From assembly GCA_043749975.1 (NCBI GenBank), contig JAYVCL010000409.1, positions 1-26,116 of the forward strand: a stretch of DNA of 26,116 nt, written 5' to 3'. The notes under the pieces were generated by a model. It saw only the letters and a list, made by a program, of their open reading frames with translations, was not told where the DNA came from and did no database searches. A program made the position numbers and the translations under genes. Shown here piece by piece: positions 1-7,968 of this stretch. Source of the DNA: JANYJJ01 sp043749975. GTDB lineage: Bacteria > Pseudomonadota > Gammaproteobacteria > Burkholderiales > Burkholderiaceae_C. Position 1 is the stretch's first letter. Each line of letters starts with the position of its first letter.

Positions 1-36
1 GGCGGTGGCGGTGGCGGCGGACGCCGAGGGCGCTGA
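1..36 (+). CDS. possible 3' end of an upstream gene with Gly/Arg-rich tail
   Basis: Frame 1 reads seven glycines, then RRGR, then a TGA stop at 34-36. Such Gly/Arg tails are common at the C-terminus of RNA-binding proteins such as DEAD-box helicases, but only 11 codons are visible. The run could equally be non-coding GC-rich sequence. No function is assigned. Confidence 0.35.
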   Translation, partial: GGGGGGGRRGR

Positions 37-73
37 GCGGCCCGTAAGCGCAGGCTGTTGTGCATGCGCAAGC

Positions 74-79
74 TACAAT
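74..79 (+). promoter_or_regulatory. candidate -10 box (TACAAT) upstream of ndk
   Basis: TACAAT matches the sigma-70 -10 consensus at 5 of 6 positions and lies 38 bases before the ndk ATG, giving an expected leader of about 30 nt. No good -35 hexamer is present at 16-18 bases upstream. The same TACAAT box with a similar flank (GCTACAATC) recurs before hisZ at 13444-13449. The call rests on the -10 only. Confidence 0.45.
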
Positions 80-117
80 CCAAAGCTTTGCCAAATACAG
101 ATTCAGGACACAAATTC

Positions 118-543
118 ATGGCGCTCGAACGCACACTCTCGATCATCAAACCCGACGCCGTCGCCAAGAACGTGATCGGCCAGATCTATGCCCGATTCGA
201 GGGCGCAGGCTTGAAGGTCATCGCCGCCAGGATGGCCCACCTGTCACGCGGGGAAGCCGAGGCGTTCTATGCCGTTCACAAGGCCCGCCCATTCTTCAAC
301 GACTTGGTCACGTTCATGATTTCAGGCCCGGTGATGATCCAGGCGCTGCAAGGCGAAGGCGCGATCGCGAAGAACCGCGACCTGATGGGTGCCACCGATC
401 CGAAGAAGGCCGACAAGGGCACCATCCGCGCCGACTTTGCAGACAGCATCGATGCCAATGCGGTGCACGGTTCGGACGCGGCTGAAACGGCTGCGGTCGA
501 GATCGCGTTCTTCTTCCCGGGCATGAACGTCTACAGCCGCTGA
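118..543 (+). CDS. ndk: nucleoside diphosphate kinase
   Basis: This cytosolic enzyme transfers the gamma phosphate of ATP to other (d)NDPs through a phospho-histidine intermediate and balances nucleotide pools. The ATG at 118 gives 141 residues, the usual length of bacterial Ndk, and starts MALERTLSIIKPDAV, the expected first strand and nucleotide-binding region. The active-site signature NAVHGSDA lies near residues 115-122 and contains the catalytic His. An in-frame ATG at 58 would add a 20-residue extension without family similarity, so it is rejected. AGGA at 105-108 is a plausible ribosome binding site. rlmN follows 47 bases later on the same strand, and a strong hairpin lies between the two genes. 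The function is secure from the motif and length. Confidence 0.97.
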   Translation: MALERTLSIIKPDAVAKNVIGQIYARFEGAGLKVIAARMAHLSRGEAEAFYAVHKARPFFNDLVTFMISGPVMIQALQGEGAIAKNRDLMGATDPKKADKGTIRADFADSIDANAVHGSDAAETAAVEIAFFFPGMNVYSR

Positions 544-548
544 AGCAG

Positions 549-578
549 GTGTTGGACGCCGGCAACGGCGTCGAACAC
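549..578 (+). other. hairpin between ndk and rlmN, GCAA loop
   Basis: GTGTT (549-553) pairs with AACAC (574-578). After a single G-G mismatch, GACGCCG (555-561) pairs with CGGCGTC (566-572), closing on a GCAA tetraloop of the GNRA class. No T-tract follows, so this is not an ordinary intrinsic terminator. It could stabilise the ndk mRNA 3' end or modulate rlmN translation, which is inference. Confidence 0.6.
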
Positions 579-590
579 ACGGCTCACGCC

Positions 591-1748
591 ATGAACACCG
601 TCAACCTGCTCGATTTCGATCTCGAAGGACTGACGGCGTTTTGCCAGCAGTTGGGTGAGAAGCGTTTCCGCGCCACCCAACTGTTCCGGTGGATTCACCA
701 AAAAGGCGAATCCGATTTCACGCAGATGTCCGACCTGGCCAAGTCGCTGCGCGAAAAGCTCGCAGGTGTTGCCCACGTCGGCCCACTGAAGGTGGCCACC
801 GAGCAAGAGTCGTCTGACGGCACCGTCAAATGGCTGTTCGACGTGGGCGGTGGCGACGCCGTGGAGACGGTGTTCATCCCCGAAGACGATCGCGGAACGC
901 TGTGTATTTCGTCGCAAGCCGGCTGCGCTGTCGGGTGTCGCTTCTGCTCCACCGGGCATCAAGGATTCAGCCGCAACCTCGCGACCTCCGAGATCGTGGC
1001 TCAGTTGTGGTTTGCCGAGCATGAGTTGCGGCGCAGGTTGAACCGCCCCGCTGGCGAGCGCGTCATCAGCAACGTCGTGATGATGGGCATGGGCGAGCCG
1101 CTGCAAAATTATTCGGCGCTGTTGCCAGCCTTGCATGTGATGCTCGACGACCACGCCTACGGCTTGTCGCGCCGCCGTGTCACCGTGTCGACCTCGGGTG
1201 CGGTGCCGATGATCGACCGTCTGGGCGCCGATTGCCCGGTCGCGCTGGCCGTGTCTTTGCATGCCCCGAACGACGCGCTGCGCGACGACCTGGTGCCGCT
1301 GAACCGAAAATACCCGCTGGCCGATTTGCTGGCGGCGTGCAACCGCTACCTGGCCACGGCGCCGCGTGACTTCATCACCTTCGAGTACTGCATGCTCGAT
1401 GGGGTGAATGACTCGGTCGAGCATGCGCGCGAGTTGATCGAGTTGGTCAAGGGCAGCGTGTCTTGCAAGTTCAATCTGATTCCGTTCAATCCCTTTCCTG
1501 CCTCGGGCCTGACACGCTCACCGCATGAGCGAGTGATGGCCTTCGCCCGTGTGCTGCAAGACGCGGGTCTCGTCACCACCGTGCGCAAGACACGCGGTGA
1601 CGACATCGCCGCCGCCTGCGGACAACTGGCCGGTGAGGTGCAAGACCGCACCCGGGTGAAAGATCGCATGCTGACTCGTGCCCCGATTCGAATTCATCCC
1701 GCGCAGGCTGCTGTGCATGTCGGCAGCCGGCCCGAGACCAGCGCATGA
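591..1748 (+). CDS. rlmN: dual-specificity 23S rRNA / tRNA adenine-C2 methyltransferase RlmN
   Basis: This radical-SAM enzyme methylates C2 of A2503 in 23S rRNA and of A37 in certain tRNAs. From the ATG at 591 it has 385 residues, and the first residues MNTVNLLDFDLEGL match the usual family start. A GTG at 549 in frame would add 14 unlikely residues that run through the intergenic hairpin. The 4Fe-4S cluster motif CxxxCxxC is C112, C116 and C119 (GCAVGCRFCSTG). C105 and C343 (IAAACGQL) sit where the two catalytic cysteines of E. coli RlmN fall, the methyl-carrier and resolving residues. The GMGEPLQN motif for SAM binding is present. The last 30 or so residues are a variable tail. Its stop overlaps the pilF start in ATGA, so translational coupling is likely. 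Confidence 0.96.
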   Translation: MNTVNLLDFDLEGLTAFCQQLGEKRFRATQLFRWIHQKGESDFTQMSDLAKSLREKLAGVAHVGPLKVATEQESSDGTVKWLFDVGGGDAVETVFIPEDDRGTLCISSQAGCAVGCRFCSTGHQGFSRNLATSEIVAQLWFAEHELRRRLNRPAGERVISNVVMMGMGEPLQNYSALLPALHVMLDDHAYGLSRRRVTVSTSGAVPMIDRLGADCPVALAVSLHAPNDALRDDLVPLNRKYPLADLLAACNRYLATAPRDFITFEYCMLDGVNDSVEHARELIELVKGSVSCKFNLIPFNPFPASGLTRSPHERVMAFARVLQDAGLVTTVRKTRGDDIAAACGQLAGEVQDRTRVKDRMLTRAPIRIHPAQAAVHVGSRPETSA

Positions 1749-2578
1749 GTGTCGCGAACCTGTGCCGTCGATGCGCGACGTTGGCCGTTTTGACAGCCAT
1801 CCTGTGGCTTGCCGCGTGTGCCAATTCCGGCCGATTCGGTGCCGCAGCGCCCGCTGCTGCCAATGAAACCAAGGACCGCGTCACGGCGTCCGACGAGCCC
1901 GAGGCAAGCAAGCGCGCGCGTGTGCGCCTGGATCTGGCCTCGGCCTATTTCGGTCGAGGGCAAATGACGGTGGCGCTCGATGAGGTGAAGTTGGCCATCG
2001 CGGCGGACCCCAACGTGGCGGCGGCGTTCAACCTGCGCGGATTGATCTACGCCAGCCTGGGTGATGACAGGCTCGCAGAAGAGAGCTTCAGGCGCGCCTT
2101 GCAGTTGGACACGCGGGATGCCGATTCGATGCAGAACTATGCGTGGTACCTGTGCCAGAAAACGCGGTTCGCCGAGGCCAATGCAATGTTCGAGCAGGCG
2201 CTGTCGGTGCCCCAGTACCGCGATGCGCCGCGAACCTTGCTGGCCCAGGGCGTGTGCCTTGCACGCGCCGGGCAATGGGCGGACGCTGAACGCACGCTGC
2301 AACGCGCCTACGAACTCGACCCCGCCAATCCGTCCACCACGGTCAACCTGGCCGAAGTGCTGTATCGGCGCGGTGAACACGAGCGGGCCCGCTTCTTCAT
2401 TCGCCGCGTGAACGGCAGCGCCGACGTCGCTAACGCACAAACGCTCTGGTTGGCGGCCCGCATCGAGAATCGGCTCGGCAATCGGCAGGGTGTCGAAGAC
2501 CTGGGCAACCAGCTTCGCAATCGCTTTCCGCAATCGCGCGAAACCACGGCCTTCGAACGGAGGCAGTTCGATGACTGA
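1745..2578 (+). CDS. pilF: type IV pilus biogenesis / stability lipoprotein PilF (PilW), TPR protein
   Basis: This is a TPR-repeat outer-membrane lipoprotein that serves as pilotin for the PilQ secretin in type IV pilus assembly. The 277-residue product starts with a lipoprotein signal peptide: Arg residues near the start, a hydrophobic core, then lipobox LAAC with C25 as the lipidated cysteine. From about residue 55, consecutive helix pairs follow the TPR pattern, for example AYFGRGQMTVALDEVKLAIA and SFRRALQLD. Position between rlmN and rodZ is the conserved pilF location in beta- and gammaproteobacteria. It overlaps rlmN by 4 bases and rodZ by 8 bases (ATGACTGA), so the three are probably one operon. 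The pilotin role rests on family and synteny. Confidence 0.9.
   Translation: MSVANLCRRCATLAVLTAILWLAACANSGRFGAAAPAAANETKDRVTASDEPEASKRARVRLDLASAYFGRGQMTVALDEVKLAIAADPNVAAAFNLRGLIYASLGDDRLAEESFRRALQLDTRDADSMQNYAWYLCQKTRFAEANAMFEQALSVPQYRDAPRTLLAQGVCLARAGQWADAERTLQRAYELDPANPSTTVNLAEVLYRRGEHERARFFIRRVNGSADVANAQTLWLAARIENRLGNRQGVEDLGNQLRNRFPQSRETTAFERRQFDD
2559..2563 (+). promoter_or_regulatory. ribosome binding site of rodZ (GGAGG)
   Basis: A strong GGAGG lies 7 bases before the ATG at 2571, inside the pilF coding sequence. It decides the rodZ start. The longer in-frame reading from 2490 has no such site and encodes non-homologous residues. Confidence 0.75.
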
Positions 2579-3443
2579 GGCAAACAGAGGCGCCGCTCTC
2601 AACCCACCCCAAACGGCCGGGGCCTTGCTGAAGCAGGCGCGGCAGGCGCAAGGCTTGCACATTGCCGCGCTGTCCGCGTCGATCAAGGTCGCACAACGCA
2701 AGCTCGAGTCGTTGGAGGGAGACCGCTTCGACGAGTTGCCGGATGCCACCTTTACCCGCGCGCTGGCCCAGACGGTTTGCCGCAGCCTGAAGATCGACGC
2801 AGCACCGGTGCTGGCCTTGCTGCCACGCGCATCGGCGCACCGGCTGGAGCAACTGGGTGAAGGCATCAACATGCCGTTTCGCGAGCGGCCCGGTCGCAGC
2901 GATTCGAGCGACTGGAGCGGCCTCGCGTCACCCGCAGTCTGGGGCCCGGTTCTGGTGCTGCTCGGCGCGTTGGTGGTGTACCTGCTGCCTGCTGATTTGC
3001 TGAGCCGGATTCAGAGCAGCATGGCCTCCGTGGCCTCCGTGCCGGTGGCAGCTTCGGCCGTGCTTGTGGCGCGGCCTGCATCGTTGCCCGCGTCTGCCGG
3101 CGCTGCGCAGGTGCCTGCGGCTGCGGCGTCCAGCGTGGTCGAGACGGTTTTTTCTGCGCCGCCGCTCGACGCGCCAGCGGCCAGCGGCGTGTCCGCCTTG
3201 CCGTCGGCCAGTTCGCTGCAGTTGCGGGCCAGCGCCGAGTCGTGGATCGAGGTGCAGGATGGCGCGTCTCAAATGCTGCTGTCGCGCATGGTGCTGGCAG
3301 GTGAAACCGTGCTGCTCGATGGGGCCATGCCGCTGCGAGTGAAGATCGGCAACGCGACCAACACCGAGGTGGTGTTTCGCGGGCAGCCCATGAACCTGGC
3401 CCCGTTCACGCGTGACAACGTGGCGCGGTTCGAACTGAAGTAG
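2571..3443 (+). CDS. rodZ: RodZ-like cytoskeletal membrane protein with helix-turn-helix domain
   Basis: RodZ links cytoplasmic MreB filaments to the cell-wall elongation machinery in the inner membrane. The 290-residue product has the family layout. A Cro-like helix-turn-helix spans about residues 17-78 (GALLKQARQAQGLHIAALS ... FTRALAQ). A basic stretch is followed by one transmembrane segment at about 123-140 (VWGPVLVLLGALVVYLL), then an Ala/Ser/Val-rich periplasmic linker and a C-terminal beta domain of the DUF4115 type (ESWIEVQDG ... GNATNTEVVFRGQP). The start is fixed by GGAGG at 2559. It overlaps pilF by 8 bases and is followed after 21 bases by ispG, the usual bacterial neighbour. The role as a transcription factor is not expected despite the HTH fold. 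Confidence 0.9.
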   Translation: MTEANRGAALNPPQTAGALLKQARQAQGLHIAALSASIKVAQRKLESLEGDRFDELPDATFTRALAQTVCRSLKIDAAPVLALLPRASAHRLEQLGEGINMPFRERPGRSDSSDWSGLASPAVWGPVLVLLGALVVYLLPADLLSRIQSSMASVASVPVAASAVLVARPASLPASAGAAQVPAAAASSVVETVFSAPPLDAPAASGVSALPSASSLQLRASAESWIEVQDGASQMLLSRMVLAGETVLLDGAMPLRVKIGNATNTEVVFRGQPMNLAPFTRDNVARFELK

Positions 3444-3464
3444 GTCGACGAGGAGTTGAATACG

Positions 3465-4763
3465 ATGCACCCGACAGCGCCTTCACTGAACGATTTCATC
3501 GAGCCGGCGCGGCCTGTGGCGCGCGCCACCAAACAAGCCCTGGTGCGCTGGCAGTCCCGCGTGGTCAGCGTGGGCGGCGGCGCGCCGGTGCGTGTGCAGT
3601 CGATGACCAACACCGACACGGTGAACGTGATCGAGACCGCCATCCAGGTCAAGGAGTTGGCTGTTGCAGGCTCCGAGATGGTGCGCATCACCGTCAACAC
3701 CCCCGAAGCCGCGCAGGCAGTTCCGCACATCCGCGACCAGCTCGACCGCATGGGCATCGACGTGCCGCTGATCGGCGACTTTCACTACACCGGCCACCGC
3801 TTGCTGACAGACCACCCGGCCTGCGCCGAGGCTTTGTCGAAGTACCGCATCAACCCTGGCAACGTGGGCAAAGGCGACAAGCATGATCGCCAGTTCTCGT
3901 TGATGGTCGAAGCGGCTGCCAGGTACGACAAGGCAGTGCGCATCGGCGTCAACTGGGGCAGCCTGGATCAAGAGCTGCTGACCCAGATGATGGACGACAA
4001 CGCCACGCTGGCCGATCCGCACCCGCCGCAGCAAATCATGTATCGCGCCATCATCGCGTCGGCGTTCGAATCGGCCCGGCGCGCCGAGGAAATCGGGCTC
4101 CGGCCCGAGCAGATCATCCTGTCTTGCAAAATGTCGGGTGTGCAGGATCTGGTCAGTGTCTATCGCGCTTTGGCCCAACGCTGCGACTACGCCTTGCACC
4201 TCGGCCTGACCGAAGCGGGCATGGGCACCAAGGGCACGGTGGCGTCCACGGCGGCGCTGGCGTTACTGCTGCAAGAAGGCATCGGCGACACCATCCGCGT
4301 CTCGCTCACGCCGCAGCCCGGCGAGGCACGCACGCAAGAGGTGCTGGTGGCGCTGGAGATTTTGCAATCGCTCGGCCTGCGCTCGTTCAATCCCAGCGTC
4401 ACTGCCTGCCCCGGTTGTGGCCGCACCACCAGCACCACGTTCCAGGTATTGACGCAGCAGATCGACGACTTTCTGCGTGCCCAGATGCCGGTGTGGCGTG
4501 AACGCTATCCGGGCGTCGAGAAGATGAAAGTGGCGGTGATGGGCTGCATCGTCAACGGCCCCGGCGAGAGCAAGCACGCCGACATCGGCATCAGCCTGCC
4601 GGGCACCGGCGAAGCGCCTGCGGCACCGGTATTCATCGACGGCGAGAAGGCGCTCACGCTTCGCGGCGACAACATCGCCGCCGAGTTCCGCGTGGTAGTC
4701 GAAAACTACATCGAGAAGCGCTTCGGCGCGGCCTGCGAGTCGCATCAAACGGCGCAGGTCTAG
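3465..4763 (+). CDS. ispG: 4-hydroxy-3-methylbut-2-en-1-yl diphosphate synthase
   Basis: IspG (GcpE) reductively converts methylerythritol cyclodiphosphate to HMBPP in the MEP isoprenoid pathway, using a 4Fe-4S cluster. The ATG at 3465 with GAGGAG at 3450-3455 gives 432 residues; a TTG at 3456 is a less likely start. The N-terminal TIM-barrel begins near RVVSVGGGAPVRVQSMTNTDT. The cluster ligands are C315 and C318 (ACPGCGRTT) and C361 (MGCIVNGPGE), with the fourth ligand Glu at E368. The extra central insert (around DDNATLADPHPPQQI) is typical of the longer betaproteobacterial enzymes. It supplies isoprenoid precursors used by UppS, encoded at the far end of this window. Confidence 0.97.
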   Translation: MHPTAPSLNDFIEPARPVARATKQALVRWQSRVVSVGGGAPVRVQSMTNTDTVNVIETAIQVKELAVAGSEMVRITVNTPEAAQAVPHIRDQLDRMGIDVPLIGDFHYTGHRLLTDHPACAEALSKYRINPGNVGKGDKHDRQFSLMVEAAARYDKAVRIGVNWGSLDQELLTQMMDDNATLADPHPPQQIMYRAIIASAFESARRAEEIGLRPEQIILSCKMSGVQDLVSVYRALAQRCDYALHLGLTEAGMGTKGTVASTAALALLLQEGIGDTIRVSLTPQPGEARTQEVLVALEILQSLGLRSFNPSVTACPGCGRTTSTTFQVLTQQIDDFLRAQMPVWRERYPGVEKMKVAVMGCIVNGPGESKHADIGISLPGTGEAPAAPVFIDGEKALTLRGDNIAAEFRVVVENYIEKRFGAACESHQTAQV

Positions 4764-4781
4764 GCTGGCGCCGCTTCCGTT

Positions 4782-4806
4782 TTTCGCCGCCACGTCAGCG
4801 GCGAAA
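4782..4806. repeat. 9-bp inverted repeat in the ispG-hisS spacer
   Basis: TTTCGCCGC (4782-4790) and GCGGCGAAA (4798-4806) are perfect inverted copies around a 7-base loop CACGTCA. No T-run follows on the plus strand, so it is a weak candidate terminator. It might be an operator or an mRNA stability hairpin. It lies 19 bases after the ispG stop. Confidence 0.55.
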
Positions 4807-4814
4807 CCGCAGAT

Positions 4815-4835
4815 TTCCTGACAAGATTCCTGACA
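4815..4835. repeat. direct repeat TTCCTGACA x2 just upstream of hisS
   Basis: TTCCTGACA occurs at 4815-4823 and again at 4827-4835, a 12-base period, 10 bases before the hisS ATG. No Shine-Dalgarno sequence is visible in the same interval. It could be a regulatory site or chance. See findings. Confidence 0.4.
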
Positions 4836-4845
4836 CGCGATTGCA

Positions 4846-6129
4846 ATGGCTGAACAACTCCGAGCCGTCAAAGGCATGAACGACATCCTGCCGCCCGACT
4901 CTGCGCGCTGGGAGTGGTTCGAAAGCAAGGTGCGCGAGCTGATGGCGCGCTATGGCTACGCCAACGTGCGCACGCCCATCGTCGAGCCGACCGCACTGTT
5001 CGTGCGCGGCCTGGGCGAGGTGACCGACATCGTCGAGAAGGAGATGTATTCGTTCGAAGACGCGATGAACGGCGACCAGCTCACCCTGCGTCCCGAGAAC
5101 ACCGCTGGCGTGGTGCGCGCGGTGACCGAGAACTCGCTGCTGCGCGACGGTGGCAAACGCCTGTTCTATATCGGTGCCATGTTTCGCCACGAGCGGCCGC
5201 AAAAGGGGCGCTATCGGCAGTTCCATCAGGTCGGTGCCGAGGCGATGGGCTTTGCCGGACCGGACGTGGATGCTGAACTGATCCTGATGTGCCGTGCGCT
5301 GTGGCGCGACTTGGGCTTGGAACTGGGCCGCGACGTTCGGCTGGAGTTGAACAGCCTGGGTCAGGCGGACGAGCGCGCCGCACACCGCGTGGCCCTCATC
5401 GCGCACTTTGAATCACATGCCGAAGCGCTCGATGAAGACGCCAAGCGCCGCTTGAACAGCAACCCGCTGCGCATTCTCGACAGCAAGAATGCGGCGATGC
5501 AGCCGATCATTGAAGCAGCCCCGAAGCTGCTGGAGTTTCTGGGTCAGGCCTCGCTGGCGCACCTGGCGGCCGTGCGCGGCGTGCTCGATGCGGCGGGCTT
5601 GCCCTACCGCATCAACCCGCGGCTGGTGCGCGGCATGGACTACTACAACCTCACAGTGTTCGAGTGGGTGACCGACAGGCTGGGCTCGCAGGGCACGGTG
5701 TGTGGCGGCGGGCGGTACGACTTGCTGATCGAGCAGTTGGGCGGCAAGCCGGCCCCCGCCGTCGGCTGGGGCATGGGCATCGAACGCATGTTGCTGCTGC
5801 TTGAAGAAGCCGGCATCCAGGCACCCGTGGCCACGCCCTCCGTCTATGCCGTGGTGCCCGCCAGCGCTTCATTGGGCGTGGTGATGAGCACGCTCGATGC
5901 CTTGCGCGTCGCCGGTGTCTCGGTGTTGATGCACGCCGGTGGCGGCAGCATGAAATCCCAGTTCAAGCGCGCCGACGCCAGCGGTGCCCGCTATGCGCTG
6001 ATTTTCGGCGACGACGAAGGGGCGCTCGGCGAGGTGTCGATCAAGAACCTGCGCGACGCGGACCAGCCGCAACGTTCGCTGCCGTTGGCCGGCGTGCCGG
6101 CCCTGATGGCCCAATTGCTCAACGCATAA
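4846..6129 (+). CDS. hisS: histidyl-tRNA synthetase
   Basis: This class II aminoacyl-tRNA synthetase charges tRNA-His in the cytosol. The product has 427 residues, normal for the bacterial enzyme. The N-terminal AVKGMNDILPP and motif 1 region lie within about residues 7-50. Motif 2 covers about 107-135 (FYIGAMFRHERPQKGR). The histidine-specific motifs LVRGMDYYN (about 259-267) and GGGRYDLL (about 287-294) are intact. Motif 3 is GMGIERML near 308-316. The C-terminal anticodon-binding domain follows. The ATG at 4846 fits the family start, although no obvious ribosome binding site precedes it. A non-catalytic paralogue, hisZ, lies about 7.3 kb downstream in this window. Confidence 0.97.
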   Translation: MAEQLRAVKGMNDILPPDSARWEWFESKVRELMARYGYANVRTPIVEPTALFVRGLGEVTDIVEKEMYSFEDAMNGDQLTLRPENTAGVVRAVTENSLLRDGGKRLFYIGAMFRHERPQKGRYRQFHQVGAEAMGFAGPDVDAELILMCRALWRDLGLELGRDVRLELNSLGQADERAAHRVALIAHFESHAEALDEDAKRRLNSNPLRILDSKNAAMQPIIEAAPKLLEFLGQASLAHLAAVRGVLDAAGLPYRINPRLVRGMDYYNLTVFEWVTDRLGSQGTVCGGGRYDLLIEQLGGKPAPAVGWGMGIERMLLLLEEAGIQAPVATPSVYAVVPASASLGVVMSTLDALRVAGVSVLMHAGGGSMKSQFKRADASGARYALIFGDDEGALGEVSIKNLRDADQPQRSLPLAGVPALMAQLLNA

Positions 6130-6158
6130 TCTCGCCTTCTCAAGAAAACCCTTCGCCC

Positions 6159-6836
6159 ATGGCCACGCATCTCGATCTCGAAGAACAGGAACAGCTCGAC
6201 CAGGTCAAGCACTTCTGGAAGCAATACGGAAACCTCGTCACCTGGTTGTTGATTGCCGCGTTGGGCACGTTCGCCGCGTGGAACGGCTGGACCTGGTGGC
6301 AGCGCGATCAGGGTATCAAGGCCGGTGCGATGTACGACGAACTCGACCGCGCCGCACAGGCCGACGATGTGGACAAGGTGACACGCGTCTTTGCCGATTT
6401 GAAAGAGCGCTACCCGCGCACGGCGTTCGCGCAGCAGGGCGGCCTGCTGGCGTCCAAACTTCAGTTCGAGAAGGGCCAGCCCGACGCAGCACAGGCCTCG
6501 CTCGCCTGGGTTGGCGAGAACGGCATCGAGGCCGAATACCAGACGGTGGCGCGGCTGCGGCTGGCCGGTGCCTTGCTGGATGCGAAGAAGTTCGACCAGG
6601 CACTCAAGCAGCTCGATGCCGCCAATGCCAAGGAATTCGAAGCCCTGGTGGCCGACCGGCGTGGCGATGTGCTGCAGGCCCAAGGCAAGCCTGAAGATGC
6701 CAAGGCGGCCTACAACAAGGCGTGGGCCATCATGGACTCGAAGGTCGAGTACCGCCGCTTGATCGAAGCCAAACTGACCGCCCTGGGCGCGGCCCCGCAG
6801 GCGAGCCCAGGATCGAAGCCCGAGGCGGCTCAATGA
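6159..6836 (+). CDS. YfgM-like tetratricopeptide membrane protein
   Basis: This is a 225-residue single-pass inner-membrane protein. Residues 1-25 are a charged cytoplasmic segment rich in Glu (LDLEEQEQLDQVKHFW). Residues 26-46 form a membrane segment (LVTWLLIAALGTFAAW). The rest is a helical TPR-like periplasmic domain with repeated Ala-rich helix pairs, consistent with the DUF2133 / TPR_21 family. E. coli YfgM, the best-known member, associates with the SecYEG translocon and periplasmic chaperones. Its place between hisS and bamB is the conserved family location and the main reason for the name. Its stop overlaps the bamB start (ATGA), which suggests translational coupling. The family call is good; the precise role in this organism is inference. 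Confidence 0.88.
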   Translation: MATHLDLEEQEQLDQVKHFWKQYGNLVTWLLIAALGTFAAWNGWTWWQRDQGIKAGAMYDELDRAAQADDVDKVTRVFADLKERYPRTAFAQQGGLLASKLQFEKGQPDAAQASLAWVGENGIEAEYQTVARLRLAGALLDAKKFDQALKQLDAANAKEFEALVADRRGDVLQAQGKPEDAKAAYNKAWAIMDSKVEYRRLIEAKLTALGAAPQASPGSKPEAAQ

Positions 6837-7951
6837 AGACGCTGCGCACGCTGCTGAGTGCCGGCGTCGTGGTGGCGTTGGTCGCTTGCGCCAGCGGGCC
6901 GGCCAAGCCCAAGCCCAAACCGCTGGACCCGCTGACGCCGCAGATTGCCGGTCGTCAGGTCTGGAATCAACGCGTCGACGGCGCGCAGTTTCCGCTGTCG
7001 ATCGCAGTCAACGCTGGCGTGTTCACGCTGGCCGGGAATGACGGTACGGTGCTGGCCGTGCAAGCTGAAACTGGCAGCGTGCTGTGGCGCGCCAGCGTGG
7101 GCGGCAAGCTCGCTGCCGGTGTGGGCAGCGATGGCCGCGTGGCGTCGGTGGTCACGCGCGACGGCGAACTGGTGGTCATCGAGGCGGGGCGGGTGCTGTG
7201 GCGCAAGGCATTGGCAGCGCGGGTCACCACCGCGCCGCTGGTGGCGGGCGAACGCGTGTTCGTGTTGGGCACCGACCGCAGCGTGCAGGCCTTCGATGCT
7301 CTCGACGGCCGCAAGCTCTGGGGCGTTCTGCGCCCAGGCGATCCGCTGACGCTGGCACAGGCCGGTGTGATCTCTGCGTTCAAGGACACCTTGCTGGTCG
7401 GGCAGGGCGCGCGCATGGCGGGCCTGGACCCGCGCGATGGCAGCGTGCGCTTCGATGTGGCGCTGGCTTCTCCCCGAGGCACCAATGAGGTCGAGCGTCT
7501 GGCCGATCTGGTGGCCCCGGCGGCCCGGGTCGGCGATGTGGTTTGCGCGCGCTCGTTTCAGGCCGCCGTGGGTTGTGTCAACGCGCAGCAGGGCGCGTTG
7601 GCCTGGACCAAGGTGACGGGGGGCACACAAGGCGTGGCCGCCGATGAGCAGTATGTGTTCGGTGCCGACGCGTCGGATCGGCTCACCGCGTGGCGGGCGG
7701 CGAGCGGAGAGGTGGCGTGGTCGTCGGACAAGTTGATGCACCGCAGCTTGAGTGCGCCTCTGATCGTCGGACGGGCCGTGGTGTTCGGCGATGCCGACGG
7801 CACGCTGCACTTTCTGTCGCGCGACAAAGGCGAGGCCATGCTGCGCATGCCGACCGACGGCAGCGCGATCACTGCGGCGCCGGTGGTCTCGGGCAGCACC
7901 ATGCTCGTGGTCACCAAGGCGGGCGGCTTGTTCGCCTTCCGGCCCGAATAG
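6833..7951 (+). CDS. bamB: outer membrane protein assembly lipoprotein BamB
   Basis: BamB is the beta-propeller lipoprotein of the BAM complex that inserts beta-barrel proteins in the outer membrane. The ATG at 6833 gives 372 residues with a short signal peptide and lipobox LVAC, C19 being lipidated. The mature part shows repeated PQQ/propeller blades, for example VWNQRV, VLAVQAETGSVLWRA, VQAFDALDGRKLWG, LTAWRAASGEVAWSS and the final GGLFAFRP. The longer reading from 6722 lies inside the yfgM-like gene and is rejected because the signal peptide would be internal. It overlaps the yfgM-like gene by 4 bases, and der starts 17 bases after its stop. The neighbours support the assignment fully. Confidence 0.95.
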   Translation: MKTLRTLLSAGVVVALVACASGPAKPKPKPLDPLTPQIAGRQVWNQRVDGAQFPLSIAVNAGVFTLAGNDGTVLAVQAETGSVLWRASVGGKLAAGVGSDGRVASVVTRDGELVVIEAGRVLWRKALAARVTTAPLVAGERVFVLGTDRSVQAFDALDGRKLWGVLRPGDPLTLAQAGVISAFKDTLLVGQGARMAGLDPRDGSVRFDVALASPRGTNEVERLADLVAPAARVGDVVCARSFQAAVGCVNAQQGALAWTKVTGGTQGVAADEQYVFGADASDRLTAWRAASGEVAWSSDKLMHRSLSAPLIVGRAVVFGDADGTLHFLSRDKGEAMLRMPTDGSAITAAPVVSGSTMLVVTKAGGLFAFRPE

Positions 7952-7968
7952 GCGGCACCGACAGCCGC

